Shown here: piece by piece, positions 1 through 5,594 of the stretch | How positions within the stretch are numbered: position 1 is the stretch's first letter | Layout: each line of letters begins with the position of its first letter | NCBI GenBank assembly: GCA_964596835.1 | Contig: CAZQVV010000135.1 | Location: forward strand, 1-6,865 | Origin: JAADGZ01 sp964596835 | GTDB taxonomy: Bacteria > Pseudomonadota > Gammaproteobacteria > UBA6429 > Thiohalophilaceae | Direction of reading: 5' to 3' | Length of the DNA stretch: 6,865 bases | The notes under the pieces: model-generated | Told to the model about the DNA's origin: nothing | The model's database searches: none | What the model saw: the letters and a program-made list of their open reading frames with translations, nothing else | Position numbers and translations under genes: made by a program

Positions 1-323
1 TCGGATCAAGCCGGTCGAGAGCCCCCCTCCCCCGACAAGCTTCCTTCGACAAGCTCAGGACGAACGGTGATTTAATCAGATGCACCTTAAAAGCGGACCG
101 GTATTCGGAAGCAATTGCCCTTGTTTTAGCTCTGCCAACGTTGCACGCGCAGAAATACAGGCCCGGAGTATAGGAACAGACTCCAGACTAACCTCAGGAG
201 GTAAGCGCGGTAAATCATTGTATGGTTTGTCTGGAAATCACGACATGTTTAAATTCACTGAAAAGCGGTCGAAGCAGGCGCGTTAGGTCGGGTTGTTTCA
301 TGCGCCCGGTTTTTTTGGGAACC
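1..323. other. Intergenic stretch without a convincing gene
   Basis: I see no supported gene here. The two plus-strand open frames (80-286 and 222-449) have no recognisable domain and no convincing ribosome binding site. The second runs antisense across the small membrane protein at 324-503. The stretch contains a short dispersed-type repeat at 43-67 and otherwise nothing I can name. A distal part of a neighbouring gene beyond the left edge cannot be excluded. Confidence 0.5.
43..67. repeat. Short dispersed repeat (TTCGACAAGCTCAGGACGAA type)
   Basis: The core TTCGACAAGCTCAGGACGAA matches a short intergenic repeat I know from many proteobacterial genomes. The 9-mer CGACAAGCT occurs twice here, at 33-41 and 47-55. 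Only one full copy is in this window, so the repeat call rests on recollection of other genomes. Confidence 0.4.
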
Positions 324-503
324 TTATACCGACATTACCAGCAAAATGATAAAGCCGATGATGGCAGCCAATGGCAGCAGCACGGCCTGCCAGTCACCCG
401 AAACGGCTTTGGGGCTGTGTTTGAGCATCATCTTTGCACGCGGAAATAGAAAAATAATCATGGCGCCCAGTAGTAGCGCCGAACCTATTTTCATCCAGTC
501 CAT
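324..503 (-). CDS. Small two-helix membrane protein, unknown function (59 aa)
   Basis: A 59-residue frame reads from ATG at 503 down to TAA at 324-326. It starts MDWMKIGSALLLGAMIIFLF, followed by a basic stretch (PRAKMMLKHSPK), a short hydrophilic linker and a second hydrophobic segment (about residues 41-58) that ends the protein. This predicts two inner-membrane helices joined by a positively charged, probably cytoplasmic loop. A purine-rich AGGGGA lies about 7 bases upstream of the ATG. The gene sits downstream of yccA on the same strand, beyond a strong terminator, so it is probably transcribed separately. I recall similar short hypothetical membrane proteins in gammaproteobacteria but cannot assign a function. 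Confidence 0.6.
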   Translation of the reverse strand: MDWMKIGSALLLGAMIIFLFPRAKMMLKHSPKAVSGDWQAVLLPLAAIIGFIILLVMSV

Positions 504-531
504 CGTTTTCCCCTGATGATTTAAGTGCGGA

Positions 532-562
532 AAAGAAAAGCCCCATGCTGGGGCTTTTCTTT
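532..562. terminator. Bidirectional rho-independent terminator after yccA
   Basis: A perfect 13-bp stem (532-544 with 550-562) has a five-base loop, a GCCCC/GGGGC core, and A-rich and T-rich outer parts that give a T-rich tail on either strand. It begins 25 bases past the yccA stop codon, where a terminator for that minus-strand gene is expected. It also insulates the small membrane gene at 324-503. Confidence 0.85.
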
Positions 563-587
563 GTCATAAACCGTGCTGGGAAAGCAT

Positions 588-1256
588 TTAGTCATCACCA
601 CCCAAGGCACCCAGAATCTGTAGCAGGCTGATAAAAATATTATAAATACTCAGATACAGGGACACGGTTGCCAGTATATAGTTGGTTTCGCCACCATGAA
701 TGATACGGCTGGTATCATACAGGATGAAGCCGCTCATCAAGATGACAATGACGGATGAAATCGCCAGCGTCATGGCCGGGATATCCAGGAATATATTGGC
801 CAGTGCAGCGACCAGGATCACCAGCATACCCACGAACAACATACCGCCCAGGAAGCTGAAGTCACGGCGGGTAGTCAACGCATAGGCAGACAGGCCCAGG
901 AAAATAACCCCGGTGCCGCCCATGGCCGTCATAATTAACTGTGAGCCGTTGCTCAGCGCCAGGTACTGATTCAATACCCCACCCAGGCCAAAGCCCATCA
1001 GACCGGTAATGGCAAAAACCACACCGACACCTGCGCCGGAATTGGCGGTACGGGGCAAAACCAGCCAGATCAGACCCATCGCGCCCATTACTGAAATCAA
1101 ATAGGTGCCAGGACCAGATTCGACAAACACGGATATCGCCGCCATTGCCGCACTGAACAGCATCGTCATGGACAGCAAAGTGTAGGTATTACGCAATACT
1201 TTGTTGGTTGCCAGAGCAGATTCTGCTGGTCTTACAACAGTCTGGTTTCTATACAT
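588..1256 (-). CDS. yccA: Bax inhibitor-1 / YccA family membrane protein
   Basis: This is a 222-residue, almost entirely hydrophobic inner-membrane protein with about seven membrane segments, the usual length for bacterial YccA/Bax inhibitor-1 proteins. Family landmarks are HKVLRNTY-like N-terminal residues (NKVLRNTYTLLSMT, 19-32), LTTRRDFSFLGGML (127-140), ANIFLDIPA (153-161), and the C-terminal IIHGGETNYI followed by NIFISLLQILG. E. coli YccA associates with the membrane protease FtsH and modulates degradation of membrane proteins such as SecY. D181 is one of the pair of aspartates used as a proton/calcium sensor in Bacillus YetJ. The partner position is Ser203, as I recall for E. coli YccA, so this is not an anomaly. 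The ATG at 1256 has AAGGGGAAA just upstream. The gene appears monocistronic and core-genomic. Confidence 0.93.
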   Translation of the reverse strand: MYRNQTVVRPAESALATNKVLRNTYTLLSMTMLFSAAMAAISVFVESGPGTYLISVMGAMGLIWLVLPRTANSGAGVGVVFAITGLMGFGLGGVLNQYLALSNGSQLIMTAMGGTGVIFLGLSAYALTTRRDFSFLGGMLFVGMLVILVAALANIFLDIPAMTLAISSVIVILMSGFILYDTSRIIHGGETNYILATVSLYLSIYNIFISLLQILGALGGDD

Positions 1257-1302
1257 GTCTTTCCCCTTGTTGAGATGTAGCTATCTTGTAATACTAGACT
1301 CA

Positions 1303-1330
1303 AGCATACCTGATTAGTTCCCGATATCAA
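1303..1330 (-). promoter_or_regulatory. Candidate sigma-70 promoter of yccA
   Basis: On the minus strand, TTGATA (1325-1330) and TATGCT (1303-1308) are separated by 16 bp, about 47 bases upstream of the yccA start codon. Both hexamers are close to consensus. No operator is evident. This is a motif match only. Confidence 0.45.
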
Positions 1331-1446
1331 GACAATTTCTTAACATCTCAAGGTGTGAAAGCGCTGGAAATCGGGTTTTATTTGGGCTATTCTGCCGCCC
1401 GCTTGCTTGCTGCACCGCATTTCTAGCATCGCTGGCAGCAAAAACG

Positions 1447-1537
1447 GGAGAGATGGCTGAGCGGTTGAAAGCACTGGTCTTGAAAACCAGCGTGGGTTTG
1501 TAGCCCACCCAGGGTTCGAATCCCTGTCTCTCCGCCA
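1447..1537 (+). tRNA. serT: tRNA-Ser (anticodon UGA), CCA encoded
   Basis: A complete class II tRNA. The acceptor arm GGAGAGA (1447-1453) pairs with TCTCTCC (1527-1533), followed by discriminator G1534 and encoded CCA (1535-1537). The anticodon stem CTGGT/ACCAG (1474-1478, 1486-1490) holds a seven-base loop with anticodon TGA at 1481-1483, which reads UCA serine codons. The long variable arm GTGGG/CCCAC is typical of serine tRNAs, and the T arm is CAGGG-TTCGAAT-CCCTG. Its 3' half is a common integration site, and an integrase remnant lies immediately downstream. The symbol follows E. coli usage for the UGA isoacceptor. Confidence 0.97.
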
Positions 1538-1658
1538 ATTATTTATGTAAGCCACTGATTAACAAGGATGTTTTTTATGCGCTGTTTTTTCTATATACGT
1601 CTGCCTATACGGTTTGAATCTAAATTTCACCTATTCACAAGCATTAGCTTAAAGCCGA

Positions 1659-2003
1659 TTACTCTTTCTTTTTTGAACTGTTCAATTCGCGGGCGACTTC
1701 CTGTGCAAATTCTTTGGGACTCATCTGGGTCGAAGGCTGTGGCAATGCCAGGCGCTGAATTTCTCCTTGCTGCTGGTCGGGCACGTTACCATAGCTGTTG
1801 AATGTGGTTAATACACCCTCATGACCCAGGTTCTGGCTCCACGCCTTGAAATGTTCTGGTGTTTGGCAGACGGTTTCTCCAAACCGGACCAGAGTGCTTC
1901 GGAAACTGTGTGGGTTGAAGTAGGGAAGACCAGCACTGCTGAATGCATCGCGAAAGATTGTGCGAATTGGTGAGGTGGTTTCCCAGTGCTCCTGTATAAA
2001 CAA
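1659..2003 (-). pseudogene. Tyrosine recombinase (phage/island integrase), C-terminal fragment
   Basis: The last 114 codons of a 180-codon open frame look like the C-terminal catalytic part of a site-specific tyrosine integrase. Conserved elements are TTSPIRTIFRDAF, the H-x-x-R box NPHSFR (His98, Arg101 of the frame), WSQNLGH (His127) and the tyrosine nucleophile in FNSYG (Tyr137). The N-terminal DNA-binding region and the first catalytic arginine and lysine regions are missing. Residues 29-66 of the open frame are instead translated from the dispersed repeat at 2004-2117, and residues before that do not resemble integrase. I therefore treat it as a truncated relic, not an active recombinase. 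Its stop lies 122 bp from tRNA-Ser, the arrangement expected for an element integrated at that tRNA. Confidence 0.8.
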
Positions 2004-2117
2004 CCCCGCAGCAAGCTGGCGGGGTATTAAGTGGTAGCATGCTGATGGGTTTCGCTTTGCTCTACCCATCCTACTGTTTTTCGCTGCAAGCAGCGGGGAA
2101 TAACACCCAAAGAGATT
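2004..2117. repeat. Dispersed palindromic repeat, copy 1 (internally shortened)
   Basis: About 114 bp closely match the unit at 6355-6501. Shared parts are a left GC-rich hairpin ending GCGGGGTATTAAG, a 32-bp module at 2043-2074, then CTGTTTTTCGCTGCAAGCAG and an identical right flank ending CCCAAAGAGATT. Between GTAG (2034-2037) and the module at 2043, copy 1 has 5 bases where copy 2 has 40, so the opposing module is lost. It forms the left limit of recognisable integrase sequence. Confidence 0.85.
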
Positions 2118-2172
2118 TAAAACCTCAGATTGTGCCAGCCAATTGCAACGGGAACATAATATCCACACACAA

Positions 2173-2304
2173 ACAACATTGAACCTTTTGCGCCCGCTCA
2201 AAGATGCTGATGTCCTGATGGAACTTCAGTCAGGAAGCGGTAGAAAAGCGGCGACGCTTTGTTTTCCAGCTTTGCTTAACCTTGCCGAAGGGAGACAGGT
2301 TTTG
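2173..2304 (+). pseudogene. Remnant of an unidentified gene, possibly the C-terminus of a Fic-family protein
   Basis: An open plus-strand stretch encodes LNLLRPLKDADVLMELQ followed by GRKAATLCFPALLNLAEGRQ. The first part looks like a winged-helix recognition region. The GR(R/K)-A-x-L-x-F-x-x-LLN-AEGR ending resembles, from memory, the C-terminus of some Fic-family proteins carried near restriction genes. Nothing upstream supports the rest of a gene: the frame's nominal ATG at 2143 lies only 25 bp past the repeat copy at 2004-2117, and the reading frame continues downstream into unrelated sequence. I read it as a decayed fragment, and the family is uncertain. Confidence 0.3.
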
Positions 2305-2564
2305 TCGAGTGCCCGTATGCAACAAAGTTATTTATTGCGCGTTATTCTATGTTTAGGCTCAACACTGGTTTTGTTACGTTTGTAGACTCCAGAAGAAAAT
2401 ATGGGTTTTTGCTGGCAATGGAGGCAAGAAAGTGAAGCTGCATTTTGAAGATAACCTTGATTATCAACAGGCTGCGATTGAATCCGTCGCCGGACTGTTT
2501 GCAGGTCAGGATATTTGCCGCACGGAATTTACGGTTACTAGCCAGGATCACCCAAGCGGGCAGC

Positions 2565-2731
2565 TATTAATCGTTGCATAAGTATTCGCACCATACCTCG
2601 TTTGCTCCTGCGTGGGAACGCATAGGGTGACGACGTAAGCTGAGGTATGGGTTCCCACGCAGGAGCGTGGGAACCGGAACAAATCTGAGGGGTGAGTCGT
2701 TACCATGCGGATACTTGTGCAACGATTAATA
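2565..2731. mobile_element. MITE with 26-bp inverted ends inserted at TA in the Res gene
   Basis: The ends 2565-2590 and 2706-2731 are inverted repeats matching at 24 of 26 positions (outer part TATTAATCGTTGCA on the left). If the flanking TA dinucleotides are the target duplication, the inserted length is 165 bp, a multiple of three. This agrees with Res pieces 1 and 2 lying in the same frame on either side. TA duplication is the hallmark of IS630/Tc1-mariner elements, so a non-autonomous member of that group is likely. The left end supplies the stop TAA at 2579-2581 that breaks the gene. No transposase is encoded. Confidence 0.75.
2591..2674. repeat. GTTCCCACGC-type palindromic repeat inside the MITE
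   Basis: The MITE interior contains a perfect 10-bp hairpin GTTCCCACGC/GCGTGGGAAC with loop AGGA (2651-2674). It also has a 16-bp perfect inverted pair (2604-2619 with 2651-2666) and a 9-bp inverted pair CCATACCTC/GAGGTATGG (2591-2599 with 2642-2650). The GTTCCCACGC hairpin is a repeat I recognise from many gammaproteobacterial genomes. Confidence 0.7.
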
Positions 2732-3044
2732 CAAATGAGGTTCGTGGAATCAGAGTTGGGCATAGGAAACCGTTTGCAGCTACTGGATGATGAGATTCTG
2801 GAAAACCTGCAGGCCATACAACTCAAGAATGGCCTGCGTCCATCGGAGTCACTCACCAACGGCGATTTTACCGTGGAGATGGAGACGGAAACCGGCAAAA
2901 CTTACGTTTATCTGCGCACGATTTTTGAACTGAACAGGCGCTATGGTTTTATCAAGTTTATGATTGTGGGGCCTTCTGTTGCCATCAAGGAAGGCACCTA
3001 CAAAACCCTGCAAATCACCCGAGAGCATTTTGAAAACCTCTATC

Positions 3045-3149
3045 CTAACCTGGATAAACCACAAGATAAGTACCTTCACGAAATAATTTTCTACAAAATG
3101 CGCAGAAAATTATTTCTAAGGTACTAACCCGGATAAACCGCAGGATAAG
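3045..3149. repeat. 53-bp palindrome bracketed by 26-bp direct repeats
   Basis: Direct repeats at 3045-3070 and 3124-3149 agree at 23 of 26 positions. Exactly between them (3071-3123) lies a palindrome with 6-bp outer arms TACCTT/AAGGTA and perfect 13-bp inner arms GAAATAATTTTCT/AGAAAATTATTTC. The unit replaces roughly 30 codons of Res and coincides with the frame change between pieces 2 and 3. The element family is unknown to me. Confidence 0.75.
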
Positions 3150-3388
3150 CCCGAATATTCAGATCATGGTAGTGACCGTTGGTGCGATTAATAAGAAGGA
3201 TGTAAACAATCTATATAAGAATAGTGAAAAGACCGACGGTGAAAAACCGATTGATCTGGTGCGTGCAAGCCATCCAATTATTAATGTGGCGAAAAGCATT
3301 TTGAAGTGCTGGCAGTCAGAGAAAATCCCGCTCAGTACATAAAGGCCACTAGTGTTGATGACATGATGAAGCATGGTTGAGGAATATT

Positions 3389-3487
3389 GTGAGCGAAATA
3401 AGGATAATTGCCAGGGTTGAGGCAGGGCTTCCAGTATGGTTATGGCTAGATCAGATAATGGAACAATGCGCTCAGTGGCTTTTTTAA
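3389..3487 (+). CDS. Possible short or truncated ORF downstream of Res (32 aa)
   Basis: A GTG at 3389 follows the Res stop by eight bases. GAGGA (overlapping that stop) is placed as a ribosome binding site, an arrangement typical of translational coupling. The frame encodes MSEIRIIARVEAGLPVWLWL and ends after 32 residues at 3485-3487, overlapping the 3' end of the convergent regulator gene. I recognise no family. It may be the start of the next gene of the old restriction locus, cut off when the present junction formed. Confidence 0.3.
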   Translation: MSEIRIIARVEAGLPVWLWLDQIMEQCAQWLF

Positions 3488-3894
3488 CCGGTTCCGGCCG
3501 TTTCGATATTTTCGATAATGGGACAACCGTCTTCGGTGTTTCGACAAAGATTCAACAACAATTGCAATTCATTTTTCAGGGACGACAATTCTTCCAGCCT
3601 TGTTTCAATTTCCACCAGCTTGACTGCAGTGAGCTGGCGCACTTCATCCCTGGCATGTTGCGGGGCTTGACGCATTTTTAATAACTCTGAAATTTCCGCA
3701 AGACTGAAATTCATTTTTTGCGCACGTTGAATAAAACGCAAATGGGAAATATCCTGCTCGGTATATTGGCGAACACCTGAAACATTGCGTTCTACTGTAT
3801 TTAAGAGTCCGATTTTCTCATAGTAACGCAGTGTATCCTGCGTGAGTGACAGGCGCTCACTGACGGCACTGATTTTATAACGCGGGTTATCCAT
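3484..3894 (-). CDS. MerR-family transcriptional activator, atypical metal site (136 aa)
   Basis: The N-terminal winged-helix DNA-binding domain is typical of MerR proteins (YKISAVSERLSLTQDTLRYY, then EKIGLL and VRQY, residues 6-44). A long dimerisation helix follows (about 80-115), then a short C-terminal loop with C117 and C124 (LCRNTEDGCPIIENI). CPIIEN is shared with CueR. In MerR, ZntR and CueR the residue 35 positions before the first loop cysteine is Cys, Cys or Ser, while here it is Arg82. The loop is C-x6-C, shorter than in CueR (x7), ZntR and MerR. The effector is therefore unclear: a monovalent metal or another thiol-reactive signal is possible, and a canonical three-cysteine Hg(II) site is absent. 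It starts 8 bp after the membrane protein gene, with AGGGAC as ribosome binding site, so it belongs to that operon and probably autoregulates it. Confidence 0.85.
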   Translation of the reverse strand: MDNPRYKISAVSERLSLTQDTLRYYEKIGLLNTVERNVSGVRQYTEQDISHLRFIQRAQKMNFSLAEISELLKMRQAPQHARDEVRQLTAVKLVEIETRLEELSSLKNELQLLLNLCRNTEDGCPIIENIETAGTG

Positions 3895-3902
3895 TGCTGT
3901 CC

Positions 3903-5207
3903 CTACATCCAGATATTTACCAACAGAAAATATTCATTAACAAGATAAAGACCGCTAAGGATAAGGATGGTTCCCGCGATGACTTCAAATATTTTCTGTC
4001 GTCGTTGCATAAAACTTAACGATTCCAGCCAGCCCATACTCCAGGCGCCAAGAATAATGGGTATACTGCGCCCCAGCGCGAAGGCAAGCAGCAGCAGGAA
4101 ACCGAAGCCGGGTGAACCAATACTTGCACTGGCCGTCAGCAAGACTAACAAGGCAGGCGTACAAAACGGGCACACCGCCACTGAAAAGGGAATCGCCAGT
4201 AAAAAAGCGCCGCCAACACTGCTCACCTGCCAGGCGCGCGCGCTAATCCAGGGTAACCGAAGGTTAAGCCAGCCGGACCAGATCAGACCCAGAAAAATCA
4301 GCACCGGACCCAGTAGCAGTCCCCATTGCCGTCCTATCGCCCCTCTGACCCACTCCCCTCCCCAGGCTGCCGCCATACCCAGCACCACATGCGTCACCAG
4401 CATGCCGGCGACAAACGCCGTGCCCAGTATCAAGGCGCGTTTCGGTTCATGCGCCTTGGTCACATAGGCCAGCATGACCGGAATAGAGGCGAAGGAAACC
4501 GGATTGAAACTAAACACAAACCCCGCCAGAAAACCCAGTCCAAGCCCTGTCAAGCTGGCCTGTTCCAGGCTCACCCTCAGTACTGATTCAGAAAGATCAA
4601 AGCTTGGCAACAACAACACCAGTGCCGAAACATAGAGCAGACCTGCGGTAAAAAAAGGCGTGCTCCTTGCAAGCTGATCAAGCAGATGCTGATCCTTCAT
4701 ACCTCTGAGGCTGAAAATCATCACTGGCAGGGTAAACAGAGAGGAAAACAGCAACCCGGCTAGTATCGCAAAAATAACTGAACCAACCTGTATGGACATG
4801 CCGGTAACGATTAGAAACAGGGGCAAGGTACAGGCCGGCAGGGTCAGACCCAAACGTACCGGCTCGGGGATAGCATCCGCCTGTGGCCATAGACGATATA
4901 ATTCAAGATGTGGGACGGGCAGGTAGACAAAACGCGATACGATATAGACCGTCGCGATCAGCGCCAGAATGAGACTCGGAAAATAGCCGTTCCAGACAAA
5001 CGGCGTTGTCAGAAACACCGCCAGCGCCAGCAGTGTGGACAGAAAAGCGCTGCGTATCAGCCAGAGCAGAAAAACCGGAGTAAATAGCCTGGCCCCGGAT
5101 TGTTGATGCAGGCGCACCGAGAACAGGGTATGAGTCGCCATCGTGCAGGGTTCGTAAAAAGCGAGTAAACCCAACAGAGCCGCTGTAATCAATAAAAGTT
5201 CACTCAT
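3903..5207 (-). CDS. Double CcdA/DsbD-like transmembrane thiol transporter (434 aa)
   Basis: This very hydrophobic inner-membrane protein has about 12 predicted helices, roughly twice the length of CcdA (about 6 helices). CcdA and the DsbD core move electrons from cytoplasmic thioredoxin to periplasmic thiols through a pair of membrane cysteines. The first half has candidate cysteines C21 (FYEPCTM) and C126 (LPACTLP). The second half, from about residue 220, reads FSFNPVSFASIP, where CcdA has a P-C motif: Val237 replaces the cysteine. It then has CPFCTPALL (C346, C349). RALILGTAFVAGMLVTHVVL and the helix after CPFCTP also fit CcdA. It overlaps the upstream thioredoxin-like gene by 4 bp (ATGA), which argues for coupled synthesis and a functional pair. 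The AAGGGAAC ribosome binding site lies inside that gene. The substrate and direction of transport are inferred, and metal transport is an alternative. Confidence 0.8.
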   Translation of the reverse strand: MSELLLITAALLGLLAFYEPCTMATHTLFSVRLHQQSGARLFTPVFLLWLIRSAFLSTLLALAVFLTTPFVWNGYFPSLILALIATVYIVSRFVYLPVPHLELYRLWPQADAIPEPVRLGLTLPACTLPLFLIVTGMSIQVGSVIFAILAGLLFSSLFTLPVMIFSLRGMKDQHLLDQLARSTPFFTAGLLYVSALVLLLPSFDLSESVLRVSLEQASLTGLGLGFLAGFVFSFNPVSFASIPVMLAYVTKAHEPKRALILGTAFVAGMLVTHVVLGMAAAWGGEWVRGAIGRQWGLLLGPVLIFLGLIWSGWLNLRLPWISARAWQVSSVGGAFLLAIPFSVAVCPFCTPALLVLLTASASIGSPGFGFLLLLAFALGRSIPIILGAWSMGWLESLSFMQRRQKIFEVIAGTILILSGLYLVNEYFLLVNIWM

Positions 5208-5506
5208 GTTCCCTTCGGCCTGGGTTGAGCCTCATGAAGCTGAGTTTTACGAATCTGCTCTTCCAGAACGGACTGTAGTTTGCGTGCTGAGGGTAAACGG
5301 GTGAATACCAGGCGCCCATCAATGGCAATGGCGGGCGTGGACAGCACGTCCAGGCTGACGGCATAGTCCAGCTCCTGCAGAATGTTGACTTCACGCCAGT
5401 GTATGCAGTCCTCGCCTTTTTCGAGGGCAATTTTTTTCAGCAATTCACGAGCGTGGCTGCATTTACTGCAACCGGGGGAGGAAAATACTTCCACGTTAAT
5501 ACTCAT
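5204..5506 (-). CDS. Cytoplasmic thioredoxin/glutaredoxin-like protein (CSKC active site)
   Basis: This 100-residue single thioredoxin fold has MSINVEVFSSPGCSKCSHAR at the N-terminus, giving a C13-S-K-C16 redox motif at the start of helix 1. The cis-proline loop is STPAIAIDG (Pro58), and an extra Cys34 is present. There is no signal peptide, so it should act in the cytoplasm. It resembles small redox-active disulfide proteins rather than classical TrxA (WCGPC). It is the first gene of the operon and its stop overlaps the start of the CcdA-like protein, so a role as cytoplasmic electron donor to that protein is the simplest reading. An alternative is a metal-binding or metal-releasing thiol protein. 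Ribosome binding before ATG 5506 is weak (GGAA about 6 bases upstream). Confidence 0.82.
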   Translation of the reverse strand: MSINVEVFSSPGCSKCSHARELLKKIALEKGEDCIHWREVNILQELDYAVSLDVLSTPAIAIDGRLVFTRLPSARKLQSVLEEQIRKTQLHEAQPRPKGT

Positions 5507-5551
5507 ACAAAATTCCAGATGGCTGAGTGCGGCTAAATATTAGATACTATA

Positions 5552-5582
5552 ACTATATGTTCTGGAGTTGACTCCAGATCAA
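5552..5582 (-). promoter_or_regulatory. MerR-type promoter/operator of the trx-ccdA-merR operon
   Basis: On the minus strand, -35 TTGATC (5577-5582) and -10 TATAGT (5552-5557) are separated by 19 bp, the overlong spacing typical of promoters activated by MerR-family proteins. The spacer region contains a perfect palindrome, TCTGGAGT-TG-ACTCCAGA on the plus strand (5561-5578). The trx start codon is about 46 bases downstream. Since the operon ends in a MerR-family gene, autoregulation is the likely arrangement. Confidence 0.85.
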
Positions 5583-5594
5583 GTGTTTATTTAA

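Larger units (their letters stand above)
2432..3380 (+). pseudogene. Type III restriction enzyme Res subunit, decayed pseudogene
   Basis: Four pieces in three frames match the helicase/endonuclease subunit of a type III restriction system. Piece 1 (2432-2566) starts at GTG after GGAGG (2420-2424) and encodes KLHFEDNLDYQQAAIESVAG. Piece 2 (about 2732-3070) includes GIGNRLQLLDDEILENLQAI, a Walker A region METETGKT and PSVAIKEGTYKTLQIT. Piece 3 (3148-3288, shifted frame) reads SPNIQIMVVTVGAINKKDVN and then GEKPIDLVRASHP. Piece 4 (3288-3380, third frame) is the C-terminus KHFEVLAVRENPAQYIKAT. Full-length Res proteins have about 900-1000 residues, so most of the helicase and the nuclease domain are deleted. 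Walker A should read GTGKT, and here it is ETGKT. No mod methyltransferase partner is visible. It cannot make a working enzyme. Confidence 0.85.

Noticed and set aside
290..318. CGGG...CCCGG followed by a T run as a terminator on the plus strand
   Set aside because: The stem is only four or five pairs with a long loop, and no plus-strand gene precedes it.
645..650. Ser203 in YccA as loss of the conserved second aspartate
   Set aside because: E. coli YccA, as I recall it, also has Ser at this place, so it is a subfamily trait and not a defect.
1314..1555. Minus-strand open frames across the tRNA region
   Set aside because: They are antisense to tRNA-Ser. Peptides such as RDSNPG are a common artefact of translating tRNA genes backwards.
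2004..2201. Full 180-codon frame as an intact integrase
   Set aside because: Residues 29-66 come from the repeat also found at 6355-6501, and residues 1-28 do not resemble integrase.
2548..2898. Minus-strand frame across the MITE and Res
   Set aside because: It is antisense to recognisable Res sequence and passes through a repeat.
3967..4586. Plus-strand open frames opposite the CcdA-like gene
   Set aside because: They are shadows of a clearly coding membrane protein on the other strand, with no domain or ribosome binding site.
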